Shown: in pieces, positions 1 to 8,108 of the stretch
Position numbering within the stretch: position 1 is the first letter of the stretch
How the letters are laid out: each line of letters opens with the position of its first letter
Source: CALWOS01 sp963595735
GTDB taxonomy: Bacteria > Bacillota > Clostridia > Oscillospirales > Oscillospiraceae
DNA: 64,000 bases
NCBI GenBank assembly: GCA_963595735.1
Contig: CAVBJJ010000004.1
Span: forward strand, 1 to 64,000
Direction: 5' to 3'
Translations under genes and position numbers: made by a program
Notes under the pieces: model-generated
What the model saw: only the letters and a program-made list of their open reading frames with translations
What the model was told of the DNA's origin: nothing
Database searches by the model: none

Positions 1-180
1 GGAGAGGGCAAACAATGACCATACCAGCTTGATTATACGCAAGGCCCTCTCAGTCGCCTGTGGCGACAGCTCTCCCAGAGGGAGAGCCAAGCGTGGCTTT
101 CCACGGCGGTTTTATCTGATTGAGGTGGGTCTTGCTCCCCTCAAGCTCCCCCACTGCCGCAAAGTTTCGCCCTCTGCAGC
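1..180 (+). repeat. Dispersed mosaic intergenic repeat, copy A
   Basis: This stretch has no convincing gene. Its first ~95 bases share long blocks with 56124-56204 (GGAGAGGGCAAAC, then CTCAGTCGCCTGTGGCGACA and GGAGAGCCAAG). Its second half (TTTATCTGATTGAGG and CCCCTCAAGCTCCCCC, about 93-165) matches the reverse complement of 13380-13445. Each copy is a different combination of shared blocks, so this is a dispersed, mosaic non-coding repeat. Internal inverted segments (GTCGCCTGTGGCGAC and the CTCTCCC/GGGAGAG pair) would fold in RNA. The left edge is cut by the window. Confidence 0.75.
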
Positions 181-201
181 GCATTTTGACAACAGCAAAA
201 A

Positions 202-222
202 GGCGCGGCCTGCGGCCGCGCC
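202..222 (-). terminator. Intrinsic terminator of the alcohol dehydrogenase gene
   Basis: A 9-bp GC-only stem (GGCGCGGCC / GGCCGCGCC) with a TGC loop lies about 30 bases past the dehydrogenase stop codon. Read on the minus strand it is followed by TTTTTG. Confidence 0.75.
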
Positions 223-254
223 CTTGGGTGTATGATTGATGTTTTGTTGGCGGA

Positions 255-1412
255 TTATTCTCCGTCGTAGGCCTTCTGGAAGATGGCGATGATCTGCTCC
301 TTGGTGGCCTTTCTGGGGTTGGTGGCTGCGCAGGCATCCTGCATGGCGTGCTCTGCCATCAGCTCGAAGTCCTCCGGCTTGACGCCCAGCTCCTTCAGGT
401 TGGGGGCGATGCCCATGTAACGGCCAAAGGTCTTCAACTCCTTGATGCAGGCTTCGCCGGCCTCGAAGGGAGACATACCATCCACATTGACATGCATGGT
501 CTTGGCAATGACCGCAAAACGGTCCAGGTTGCCAATCAGGTTGAACTCCTGCACATAGGGCAGCAGGATCGCGTTGCAGACGCCGTGGGGCAGGTTGTAG
601 AAGCCGCCCAGCTGGTGCGCCATGGCGTGGACATAACCCAGAGAGGCGTTGTTGAACGCAACACCGGCCAGATACTGGGCATAGGCCATCTCGGAACGAG
701 CCTTCATGTAGTCGCCGTTTGCCACAGCCTGGGGCAGGTAGTGGACGATCTTGTCAATGGCCTTGATGGCGGCGGCGTCGGTCAGAGGCGTGGCGTCGGT
801 GGAAACAAAGGCCTCCACCGCGTGGGTCAGGGCGTCCATACCGGTGGCGGCGGTCAGGCCGGCGGGCATACCCACCATCAGGTCGGGGTCATTGATGGCG
901 ATGGCGGGGGTGACTCTCCAGTCCACGATGCACATTTTGACCTTACGCGCCGTGTCCGTGATGATGCAGAAACGGGTGATCTCGGAAGCGGTACCGGCTG
1001 TGGTGTTCACCGCCACCAGGGGGGGCAGAGAGGTGTGGGCACGATCCACGCCCTCGTAATCGGAGATCTTGCCGCCATTGCTGGCCACCAGACCGATACC
1101 CTTGGCGCAGTCATGGGAGGAGCCGCCGCCCAGAGACAGGATGCAGTCGCACTTGTTGTCATGATAGAACTTCTCGCCCTCCACCACATTGGTGTCCTTG
1201 GGGTTGGGCTCGGCCTTGCCAAAAACGGCGGAATCCACACCGGCATCTTTCAGGATGTTCTGAATGCGAACGGTCATGGGATGCTGCGCCAGGAAAGCGT
1301 CGGTAACGATCATCGCCTTGGTGCCGCCAACGCTCTTCATCAGGTGACCGGTTTCCTCCACGGAACCGGCGCCGAACACATTTCTGCTGGGTACGAAGTA
1401 ATAAGTTGCCAT
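255..1412 (-). CDS. Iron-containing alcohol dehydrogenase
   Basis: A 385-residue NAD(P)-dependent alcohol dehydrogenase of the group III (Fe-ADH; DhaT/YiaY/FucO) family, usual length ~385. It would reduce aldehydes to alcohols in the cytoplasm to reoxidise NADH in fermentation. Visible signs: the nucleotide-binding GGGSSHDCAKG (about 95-105), the TAGTASE stretch (138-144) and the expected metal ligands D193, H197, H262 and H276 in GMDALTHAVE, HAMAH and LPHGV contexts. The ATG is preceded by GAAAGGAAAGG. The substrate (butanal, 3-hydroxypropanal, lactaldehyde or other) cannot be read from the sequence. The gene follows hydA on the same strand but has its own upstream region with a Rex-like operator, and a terminator separates the two, so it is probably a separate redox-controlled unit. 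Confidence 0.93.
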   Translation of the reverse strand: MATYYFVPSRNVFGAGSVEETGHLMKSVGGTKAMIVTDAFLAQHPMTVRIQNILKDAGVDSAVFGKAEPNPKDTNVVEGEKFYHDNKCDCILSLGGGSSHDCAKGIGLVASNGGKISDYEGVDRAHTSLPPLVAVNTTAGTASEITRFCIITDTARKVKMCIVDWRVTPAIAINDPDLMVGMPAGLTAATGMDALTHAVEAFVSTDATPLTDAAAIKAIDKIVHYLPQAVANGDYMKARSEMAYAQYLAGVAFNNASLGYVHAMAHQLGGFYNLPHGVCNAILLPYVQEFNLIGNLDRFAVIAKTMHVNVDGMSPFEAGEACIKELKTFGRYMGIAPNLKELGVKPEDFELMAEHAMQDACAATNPRKATKEQIIAIFQKAYDGE

Positions 1413-1439
1413 GGTAATTTCCTTTCCTTTCTGGCATAT

Positions 1440-1490
1440 TTGTTATAATGCCGAACAACATTTGGTGTTTTTTTGTTAAAATTTTTACAA
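1440..1490. promoter_or_regulatory. Rex-like operator upstream of the alcohol dehydrogenase
   Basis: Bases 1473-1490 read TTGTTAA-AATT-TTTACAA. This matches 13 of 14 defined positions of the Rex consensus TTGTTAA-N4-TTAACAA, the site of the NADH/NAD+-sensing repressor. A weaker pair of half sites (TTGTT / AACAA, 9-base gap) lies at 1440-1458 and covers a candidate minus-strand -10 element, TATAAC, at 1442-1447. The strong site would overlap the -35 region. A rex gene is not in this window. Confidence 0.65.
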
Positions 1491-1495
1491 AGCAA

Positions 1496-1518
1496 GCAGA
1501 GGAGCCAAACTCCTCTGC
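1496..1518 (-). terminator. Probable terminator after hydA
   Basis: A perfect 9-bp stem (GCAGAGGAG / CTCCTCTGC) with a 5-base loop, about 60 bases past the hydA stop. On the minus strand it is followed by TTGCTTTGT, a moderately T-rich tail. It separates the hydrogenase unit from the alcohol dehydrogenase promoter. Confidence 0.55.
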
Positions 1519-1576
1519 CAGCCTTGGTAAAAAGCTCGTCAGGGGATCCGCCGCGAACTGCGGCCTTGCTTTGTCC

Positions 1577-3346
1577 TTAGTATCTGCCGGCCATCTTTTT
1601 CCGCACGGCGGCGGAAGACAGGGGCATCTGCCAACCGTGGTGGTTGGTGTGCAGCAGGTGGTGAGATTTTTCACCCAGCGGTGCGCCAAGGAACTCCTTG
1701 TACAGCGTCTGGACTTCCGGATTCTCGTGAGAGAATCGGATTTTTGCGTTTTTATCCAGCCGCCACAGCACATCGCCGCGAACCGCGGCCTGCTCGCAGC
1801 CATCCTTAATGGGCTGACCGCCGCCGCCGGCGCAGCCGCCGGGACATGCCATGACCTCCACGAAGTCGTATTCCACCTTGCCGTCTTTGATGGCCTCCAT
1901 CAGGCGGCGGGTATTGCCCAGACCGGAAACGACGGCAACGCGCACCACACCGGCGCCGGGCACTTCAAAGTTGGCCTCTTTCCAGCCGTCCATGCCGCGC
2001 ACATTCACAAAGGTGTCCGCGTCCGGATTGCTGCCGGTGACCAGATAGTAGGCGCTGCGCAGGGCAGCGTCCATCACGCCGCCGGTGGCGCCGAAGATCA
2101 CCGCCGCGCCGGTGCCGGTACCCAGGGGAGAATCAAAGCTCTCCTCGGCCAGCTCACCGGGAACGATGTGGTCGCTGCGCAGCATACGCACCAGCTCACG
2201 GGTGGTCAGGACAATATCCACATCCTTATCGCCGCAGCCATCGCTCATGATGGGCAGATCACACTCGCTCTTCTTGGAAGAGCAGGGCATGATCGACACC
2301 ACATACATCTTGTGGGCGCTGATGCCCAGCTTTTCGGCAAAGTAGCTCTTGGCGACCGCGCCGAACATCTGCTGGGGAGACTTGGCCGTGGACAGGTTGT
2401 CCGTGTACTCGGGGTACTGGCTCTTGAGAAAGCGCACCCAACCGGGACAGCAGGAGGTAAACATGGGCCAGCTGTACTGCTCCCTGTTGGTAAAGCGCTG
2501 CAGGAACTCCGAACCCTCCTCCATAATGGTCAGGTCGGCGGAGAAATTGGTATCAAACACATGGTCGAAGCCCAGCTTGCGCAGTGCCGCGGCCAGACGG
2601 CCGGGAGAGGCCTCCTCGCGGCTCATACCCAGCTCCTCGCCCCAGGCGGCACGCACGGCGGGCGCCACCTGCACCACTGTCACGATCTCGGGATCGGCCA
2701 GGGCGTCGAAGACATAGTGGGTGTCGTCCCGGCTGCTGAGCGCGCCGGTGGGACAGTGGGTGATGCACTGCCCGCAGTAGGTGCAGTCGGCATCCTCGAT
2801 CTTGCGGTTCAGGGAGACATCAATGGTCGTCCGGGAACCAGTGCCGGCCACATCCCAGATGCCCAGTCCCTGCACCTTGTCGCAGATCTGCACGCAGCGC
2901 ATACATTTGACGCACTTGGCCGCGTCGCGGATCAGGGGGGCTTTCGGGTTCCAGCGGTTTTCGGGCAGCTCCGTTGTGTAGGGATTGCCGATAATATTCA
3001 GGTCGGCGGCAAGGGTCTGCAAAGTGCAGTTGCCGCTGCGGGTGCAGGTGGGACAGTGGCAGTCATGCTGGGACAGCATCAGCTGCATATTCACCCGGCG
3101 GGCGTCGCGCACCCGAGGGGTGTTGGTGCTGACCACCATGTTTTCCTCCACCGGCGTATTACAGGAGGCCACAAGATGGTTGATCCCCTCTACCTCCACC
3201 ACACAGATCTTGCAGGCGGCGATCTCGTTGATATCCTTGAGATAGCACAGGCTGGGGACGGGGATACCGGCGGAGCGGGCGGCTTCCAGGATAGAAGTAC
3301 CTTCCTTGACCTCTACGATTTTGCCGTCGATCGTCAGTTTTACCAT
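1577..3346 (-). CDS. hydA: [FeFe] hydrogenase, multi-cluster catalytic subunit
   Basis: A 589-residue cytoplasmic hydrogenase that interconverts protons and H2. Domains in order: an N-terminal [2Fe-2S] ferredoxin domain (C34, C45, C48, C62), a His-ligated cluster motif (H94, C98, C101, C107), two [4Fe-4S] sites (C145/148/151/155 and C188/191/194/198), then the H-cluster domain with L1 FTSCCPGW (C299/C300), L2 MPCSSKK (C355) and L3 MACPGGCAGGGGQP (C501, C505). All cluster ligands are intact. The ATG at 3346 follows AAAGGAGGGAGAAAAGAACG; an upstream in-frame ATG lacks a ribosome site. The start overlaps the end of the upstream partner gene by 7 bases, so the two are translationally coupled. The pairing fits the uncharacterised glutamate-synthase-linked hydrogenases (group A2 in the HydDB scheme, from memory). 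Maturases HydE, HydF and HydG are not in the window. Confidence 0.95.
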   Translation of the reverse strand: MVKLTIDGKIVEVKEGTSILEAARSAGIPVPSLCYLKDINEIAACKICVVEVEGINHLVASCNTPVEENMVVSTNTPRVRDARRVNMQLMLSQHDCHCPTCTRSGNCTLQTLAADLNIIGNPYTTELPENRWNPKAPLIRDAAKCVKCMRCVQICDKVQGLGIWDVAGTGSRTTIDVSLNRKIEDADCTYCGQCITHCPTGALSSRDDTHYVFDALADPEIVTVVQVAPAVRAAWGEELGMSREEASPGRLAAALRKLGFDHVFDTNFSADLTIMEEGSEFLQRFTNREQYSWPMFTSCCPGWVRFLKSQYPEYTDNLSTAKSPQQMFGAVAKSYFAEKLGISAHKMYVVSIMPCSSKKSECDLPIMSDGCGDKDVDIVLTTRELVRMLRSDHIVPGELAEESFDSPLGTGTGAAVIFGATGGVMDAALRSAYYLVTGSNPDADTFVNVRGMDGWKEANFEVPGAGVVRVAVVSGLGNTRRLMEAIKDGKVEYDFVEVMACPGGCAGGGGQPIKDGCEQAAVRGDVLWRLDKNAKIRFSHENPEVQTLYKEFLGAPLGEKSHHLLHTNHHGWQMPLSSAAVRKKMAGRY

Positions 3347-5175
3347 CGTTCTTTTCTCCCTCCTTTGAAAATGCCATAGCCGAAGTGATCGCAGCGCAGA
3401 CAACGGGAGGATTCCTGCTTGGCGCCCTCCTCTGTCATCTCGCACTCGATGCAGACAAAGTCGTTCTTCCGCTCGGAAGCCTCGCGCTCGTCAATGTTCA
3501 CACGACCGGTGGGCTTTCTGTCGTTAAAGCGGGCATGGGGCACTTCCACATCCGTCTCAATGACATGGTTGAAGCCCAGGTGCTCGTCAATGTTCGCTGC
3601 GGCAACCTTACCGGCGGCAATGGCACGGATAACGGTCGCGGGGCCGGTGACGCAGTCACCGCCGGCAAACACACCGTCCATATTGCGCAGCTCGCCGCTG
3701 CCGGGTGCCTCGATGGTGCCGCGGTTGACGGTCACGCCGGCGGACTCGAAGCCACGGGTCTCGATGCCCTGGCCGATGGCCACGATGACCACATCCGCCG
3801 GGATGCTGACCTCCGGCAGACTGGCGGCGGTGGGACGGGGACGCCCGCCCTTGTCCATTTCACCGGGCATCTGGGGCTGGGCGATCAGGGCGGCGGCGTT
3901 TCCGTTGCCGTCGCTTTCGATACGCAGGGGGGCATGGAGCGTCAGCAGCTCTGCGCCCTCTGCCACAGCGCCGTGGACTTCCTCCGCCAGAGCGGTCATA
4001 TCCACCTCGCGGCGGCGGTACACGCAGGTGACCTTTTCCGCACCCAGGCGGATGGAACTGCGCACACAGTCCATTGCCACATTGCCGCCGCCGACGACCA
4101 CGACATTTTTGCCGGTGAAGTCGGGCATATCGCCATCGCCGATGCCGCGGAGAATTTCCACCGCAGAGACGACATTGTTCAGTTCCTCACCCTCGATGCC
4201 GATTTTCTTATCGGTGTGAGCGCCGATGGCGATGTACAGGCAGTCATGCTTTTCCTGCAGCGCATCAAAGCCGATGTCCTTGCCGATGTCCACATTGGTG
4301 TGCGCTTCGATACCGGCGGAGAGGATGTGCTCAATCTCCGCATCCAGCTTGGTGCGGGGCAGACGGTAATCGGGAATACCGTAGCGGAGCATGCCGCCCA
4401 GCTTTTTCCGCTTTTCATACACAGTGACCTGGTGTCCCATAATGGCCAGGTAATAGGCGGCAGACAGACCGCTGGGGCCGCCGCCGATGATGCCGATGCT
4501 CTTACCGGTGGGTTCGCCCCGCTTCGGCGCGGGCAGTTGACCGGCGTTGTCCACGGCATAGCGCTTCAGGCCGCGAATGTTGATGGCGTCGTCCACCATG
4601 TTGCGGCGGCAGCGCGCCTCGCAGGGGTGCTCGCAGATATAAGCGCAGGCGGTAGCAAAGGGGTTGTCCTTGCGGATGAGCTTGACGGCGTCGTCGCAGC
4701 GCCCCTCCCGCACCAGTGCGATATATCCGGGAATGTCCACCCCGGCGGGACATAGCGCCACGCAGGGGACAGGGTTTTCCAGATTACCCAAGCAGCGGTG
4801 GTTGAGCACATGCTCCAGATAATCATCCCGGAAGCCCCGCACGCCCTGCAGCACCATTTCGGCGGCGCTGGTGCCAATGGCACAGTCGGCGGAGTTTGCG
4901 ATCACTTCCGCTGTTTTTTCAATCAGCTGGACGGTCTTGGCCGTGCCCTTTCCGTCCAGAACATCGTGCAGCAGGTTTTTCAGTTGGCTCAGGCCAACGC
5001 GGCAGGGAACACATTTGCCGCAGGTCTGCGCATGACACAGCGTCAAAAAATTCAGCGCCATGTCCACGGGACATAGTCCCGGGGGGCTGGCAGCGATCCG
5101 GCGCTCCACATCCTTGTAGAGACCCTCCACGACTGCCTGCGCGCGGCTTTTGGTATTCACTTCCAGTCTGCTCAC
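3340..5175 (-). CDS. NuoF C-terminal cluster domain fused to a GltD-like FAD/NAD(P) oxidoreductase
   Basis: A 611-residue flavoprotein and likely electron partner of the adjacent hydrogenase. Residues ~20-125 match only the C-terminal [4Fe-4S] domain of NuoF (TCGKCVPCR with C52/C55/C58, and C98); the FMN- and NADH-binding part of NuoF is missing. The rest resembles the glutamate synthase small subunit/NfnB: an iron-sulfur domain (CVALCPAGVDIP, CEHPCEARC), an FAD Rossmann motif GIIGGGPSG (~228-236), a second dinucleotide fold VVVVGGGNVAMD, and an AGGD FAD-closing motif. The C-terminus adds CIEC and CLRCD pairs. No glutamate synthase large subunit is present. The start chosen is GTG at 5175, after AAAGGAAGTGGATCT; an ATG further upstream has no ribosome site. 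It probably passes electrons between NAD(P)H, ferredoxin and HydA, but that is inferred from context. Confidence 0.85.
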   Translation of the reverse strand: MSRLEVNTKSRAQAVVEGLYKDVERRIAASPPGLCPVDMALNFLTLCHAQTCGKCVPCRVGLSQLKNLLHDVLDGKGTAKTVQLIEKTAEVIANSADCAIGTSAAEMVLQGVRGFRDDYLEHVLNHRCLGNLENPVPCVALCPAGVDIPGYIALVREGRCDDAVKLIRKDNPFATACAYICEHPCEARCRRNMVDDAINIRGLKRYAVDNAGQLPAPKRGEPTGKSIGIIGGGPSGLSAAYYLAIMGHQVTVYEKRKKLGGMLRYGIPDYRLPRTKLDAEIEHILSAGIEAHTNVDIGKDIGFDALQEKHDCLYIAIGAHTDKKIGIEGEELNNVVSAVEILRGIGDGDMPDFTGKNVVVVGGGNVAMDCVRSSIRLGAEKVTCVYRRREVDMTALAEEVHGAVAEGAELLTLHAPLRIESDGNGNAAALIAQPQMPGEMDKGGRPRPTAASLPEVSIPADVVIVAIGQGIETRGFESAGVTVNRGTIEAPGSGELRNMDGVFAGGDCVTGPATVIRAIAAGKVAAANIDEHLGFNHVIETDVEVPHARFNDRKPTGRVNIDEREASERKNDFVCIECEMTEEGAKQESSRCLRCDHFGYGIFKGGRKERW

Positions 5176-5551
5176 AGATCCACTTCCTTTCCAATTCACG
5201 CGGTGGTATATATGATCCGCGCCGTTTTTTACGGTTTGGGGAAATATCACGCGTCTGTATGCGGATTGTTTTTTCCAAAAGAAAATGGAAACCTGACAAC
5301 TTTTTATCACATTTTCCTCAGGATTTTTTGTTTTTCCTGCATAACTGTAACTAAAATACTACAAATCCGTATCCATGGCAAGCCCCTTTTTCCCAATTTA
5401 TAATAATTAAATTTTTAACCGCTGCTTCTTGTTCAAACTGACCCATATCCCCATTTTTTTGCTTCCTTTTTTGGGGAAATCCCCGCCTTTTCCCCGCCAG
5501 TTTTCCCCGGTCTCTCCGGCTGCATTTCCCATTATGTATACTGAAATACAA

Positions 5552-5780
5552 TTGATATTTTTATCACAAGACAAATCGGCGGCGCACCCGGAAACAAGAC
5601 GCCCGCACGCCGATTTCGGCAGCTCCGCTCTCCCCTGCCGGAAACTAAAACTTGATATTTTTTGAACAAACTTGACAGAAATCTTGCAATTTTTTATCCA
5701 TCCCCAAATCTTGCACATTTTGTCCCCGCCTGATACACTACTGTTTGCGATTACGGTCGTATAAATATACAATGTATAAT
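5552..5780 (+). promoter_or_regulatory. Divergent control region between the hydrogenase unit and the FNT channel gene
   Basis: The 643-base gap 5176-5818 has no gene and is AT-rich. It must hold the promoters of both divergent units. A TATAAT -10 element at 5775-5780 lies 38 bases before the channel ATG, with no good -35. Two related 18-base sites sit exactly 100 bases apart: 5552-5569 (TTGATAT-TTTT-ATCACAA, containing the perfect inverted repeat TGATA/TATCA) and 5652-5669 (TTGATAT-TTTT-TGAACAA). The second is a partial match (11 of 14) to the Rex consensus. A weaker Rex-like match (10 of 14) lies at 5404-5421. The rest of the gap shows no structure I recognise. Confidence 0.45.
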
Positions 5781-5818
5781 ATGAAATGGGGACGCGCTTG
5801 TCCCCCCGGAGGGGTTTT

Positions 5819-6610
5819 ATGTACAGTCCGGCAAAAACCGCAGATCATTACGCCGCCCTGGGTGCGGCAAAAACCCGAAAAACCATTCTGCATCTTCTGG
5901 TACAGTCCATTATGGCCGGCGTTTTCGTGGCGCTGGCCGCCATGGGAAGCCAGGCCGTTGCCGTCAGCGTGCCTTGGCTGTCTTTGGGCAAGTTTCTGGG
6001 CGCCTGCATCTTCCCGGCAGGTCTGACCATGGTCATTGCCTCCGGCAGCGAACTGTTCACCGGTAATGTACTGCTGATCATCCCCACGCTGGACGGGCGC
6101 ACCAGCCCGCTGGCCATGCTCCGCAACTGGGCGCTGGTCTACCTGGGCAACCTGATCGGCAGTCTTTTTGTGGCGTACAGCGTCACCCGGGGACACACCC
6201 TTTCCCTGTTTGACAACGCCCTGGCGCAATTCGTGGTGGACACGGCGGTAAACAAGGTAAACCTCACCTTTGGCGAGGCTGTCATCCGCGGCATCCTGTG
6301 CAACATTCTGGTCTGCACCGGCGTGTGGATCGGCACCGCCGCCAAGGACATGGCCGGCAAGGTCATCGGCATTTTCTTCCCCATCATGCTGTTCGTGCTG
6401 TGCGGCTTTGAGCAGTGCGTTGCCAATATGTTCTTCATCCCGGCAGGACTGTTCGCCCTGAAAGAATACGGCATCTCCGCCCCGGATCTGACCTGGGCCA
6501 GCTTTTTCGTCCGGAACCTGCTTCCAGCCACGCTGGGCAACATCATCGGCGGCGCCGGCATGGTGGGCTGCACCAACTGGCTGTGCTATCTGAAGCGGGA
6601 GAAATATTAA
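5819..6610 (+). CDS. Formate/nitrite transporter family channel
   Basis: A 263-residue integral membrane protein of the FNT family (FocA/NirC/HSC), with about six hydrophobic helices and the family-typical stretch ASGSELFTGN near residue 75. Members are pentameric channels for small monovalent anions such as formate, nitrite or hydrosulfide; which one is moved here cannot be decided. The ATG at 5819 follows GGAGGGGTTTT. An in-frame ATG 33 bases upstream lies in the leader and is disfavoured. The neighbouring hydrogenase unit makes formate export or uptake the most natural role, but no pyruvate formate-lyase or formate dehydrogenase is in the window. Confidence 0.93.
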   Translation: MYSPAKTADHYAALGAAKTRKTILHLLVQSIMAGVFVALAAMGSQAVAVSVPWLSLGKFLGACIFPAGLTMVIASGSELFTGNVLLIIPTLDGRTSPLAMLRNWALVYLGNLIGSLFVAYSVTRGHTLSLFDNALAQFVVDTAVNKVNLTFGEAVIRGILCNILVCTGVWIGTAAKDMAGKVIGIFFPIMLFVLCGFEQCVANMFFIPAGLFALKEYGISAPDLTWASFFVRNLLPATLGNIIGGAGMVGCTNWLCYLKREKY

Positions 6611-6652
6611 AGTCCCCTGCCAAAACACGGTACTTTCCATACCCCCAAAAAT

Positions 6653-6697
6653 AAACCAGACCGGTTTGCGCAAGGCGTGCGCAAACCGGTCTGGTTT
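6653..6697. terminator. Strong bidirectional intrinsic terminator
   Basis: A perfect 20-bp stem (6653-6672 with 6678-6697) and 5-base loop, flanked by A-runs and T-runs. It lies between the convergent FNT channel gene and the phosphatase gene, ending 3 bases before the phosphatase stop codon, and can serve both. Confidence 0.93.
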
Positions 6698-6700
6698 TTT

Positions 6701-7168
6701 CTATTTTTGCTTCTTTTCGTCCGCCAGCGTCCGCAGCAGTCCGGCACAGCCCTCCTGCACATCCCGCCAGGTCGCACGGAAGTCCCCGGTAAAATAGGGA
6801 TCCGCCACCTGCCCCGGACGGTCGGTATAGTCCAGCATCATGGACAGCTTGCCCGCTGGGTCGCCGCCGAAAAACGCCCGCAGCTCCTGCATATTCCCCT
6901 CGTCCATGCCGATGATCCGGTCAAATTCCGTATAGTCCTGCCGGGTGATCTGCCGGGCGGTCTTGCCGCTGCAATCAATACCGTGGCGGCGCATTTCCTC
7001 CCGCGCCGGCGGGTAGACCGGATTGCCGATCTCCCAAGCGCTGGTCGCGGCGGAGGCCACGGCTATCTGTTTTGCCAGCCCTGCCTTTTCCACCATGTCC
7101 CGCAGCACAAATTCCGCCATGGGACTGCGGCAGATATTGCCCAGGCAGACAAACAAAATTTTTGTCAT
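6701..7168 (-). CDS. Low-molecular-weight protein-tyrosine phosphatase
   Basis: A 155-residue cytoplasmic phosphatase of the LMW-PTP/arsenate-reductase-like fold, usual length ~155. The P-loop CLGNICRSP (nucleophile C8, R14 of the CX5R motif) is at the N-terminus. The DPY motif near the C-terminus supplies the general-acid aspartate. The ATG at 7168 follows AAAAAAGGAGCAGCAAG and overlaps the stop of the upstream tcdA-like gene by 4 bases (ATGA), so the two are co-translated. The substrate, perhaps phosphotyrosine or phosphoarginine, is unknown; no tyrosine kinase gene is nearby. Confidence 0.93.
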   Translation of the reverse strand: MTKILFVCLGNICRSPMAEFVLRDMVEKAGLAKQIAVASAATSAWEIGNPVYPPAREEMRRHGIDCSGKTARQITRQDYTEFDRIIGMDEGNMQELRAFFGGDPAGKLSMMLDYTDRPGQVADPYFTGDFRATWRDVQEGCAGLLRTLADEKKQK

Positions 7169-7914
7169 CTTGCTGCTCCTTTTTTCTGTCGTTCCAGCCC
7201 CAGCAGATCCCGCACGACCTCTCCCGCAGCGATCAGCCCCACCACGCCGGGCACAAAGGAAATGCTGCCCGGGGTCTGCCGCCGGGTATGGCCGCCGCTT
7301 TCCTCCGGCGGAGTGAAACGGTCGGGCGTCAGCGGCGTCTCCTGGGAATAGACCACCTTCAGCCGCGGGATCCCCCGGCTTTTCAGCTCCTTGCGCATCA
7401 CCCGCGCCAGCGGGCAATTGCGGGTCTTGCTGATATCCGTTACCTGAAAGCCGGTGGGGTCAAGCTTGTTGCCCGCGCCCATGGCGCTGATGATGGGCGT
7501 CCCCGCCCGCCAGGCCGCCTCCGCCAGCATCAGCTTTCCGGTCACGGTGTCAATGGCGTCCACCACATAGTCGAACGCCCGGAAGTCAAACTGCGCCGCG
7601 GTATCCGGCAGGTAAAAGTACCGATGGCAGCGCACCACCGCCTGGGGGTGGATGTCCCGAATTCGCGCTGCGGCAACCTCTACCTTGGGCTGTCCCAGGG
7701 TGCTGTGCAGGGCGATGATCTGCCGATTGAGATTGGTCAGGCTGACCACATCGTCGTCGATCAGATCCAGCTGTCCAACGCCGGCTCGCGCCAGCGCCTC
7801 CGCCACATAGCCGCCAACGCCGCCAACGCCAAACACTGCCACACGGGACGCCTCCAGCTTTTCCACCGCCTCCTGTCCGATCAGGAGCGCGGTACGGGTA
7901 AATTCCTCCTGCAT
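7165..7914 (-). CDS. tcdA: tRNA threonylcarbamoyladenosine dehydratase (TcdA/CsdL family)
   Basis: A 249-residue E1-like ThiF-superfamily enzyme that uses ATP to cyclise t6A37 of tRNA to ct6A. Visible: the nucleotide-binding GVGGVGGYVAEAL (~29-41), the acidic strand LIDDDVVSLTNLNRQ, and a C-terminal NCPLARVMRKELK block found in TcdA rather than ThiF or MoeB. The start at 7914 follows AGGAAAGGGGAAGAACAG; the longer in-frame extension has no ribosome site and an unlikely basic sequence. Its stop overlaps the phosphatase start, forming a two-gene operon. Confidence 0.9.
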   Translation of the reverse strand: MQEEFTRTALLIGQEAVEKLEASRVAVFGVGGVGGYVAEALARAGVGQLDLIDDDVVSLTNLNRQIIALHSTLGQPKVEVAAARIRDIHPQAVVRCHRYFYLPDTAAQFDFRAFDYVVDAIDTVTGKLMLAEAAWRAGTPIISAMGAGNKLDPTGFQVTDISKTRNCPLARVMRKELKSRGIPRLKVVYSQETPLTPDRFTPPEESGGHTRRQTPGSISFVPGVVGLIAAGEVVRDLLGLERQKKGAAR

Positions 7915-8108
7915 CTGTTCTTCCCCTTTCCTGTGTCTGCTATGTTTTTTCAAAATTTTTCTGTTTTCCGTTCTCTTCCGGCGCAAACGCCCGGAATGCT
8001 TTTCAGCATACCACAATCCCCTAAAAAAGGCCACAAATTTTCTGTATAAATCTTTCCTCCGGCGGAAATGCTTCTACTGTCTATATTTGATAAAAGGAGT
8101 GCTGTCCT

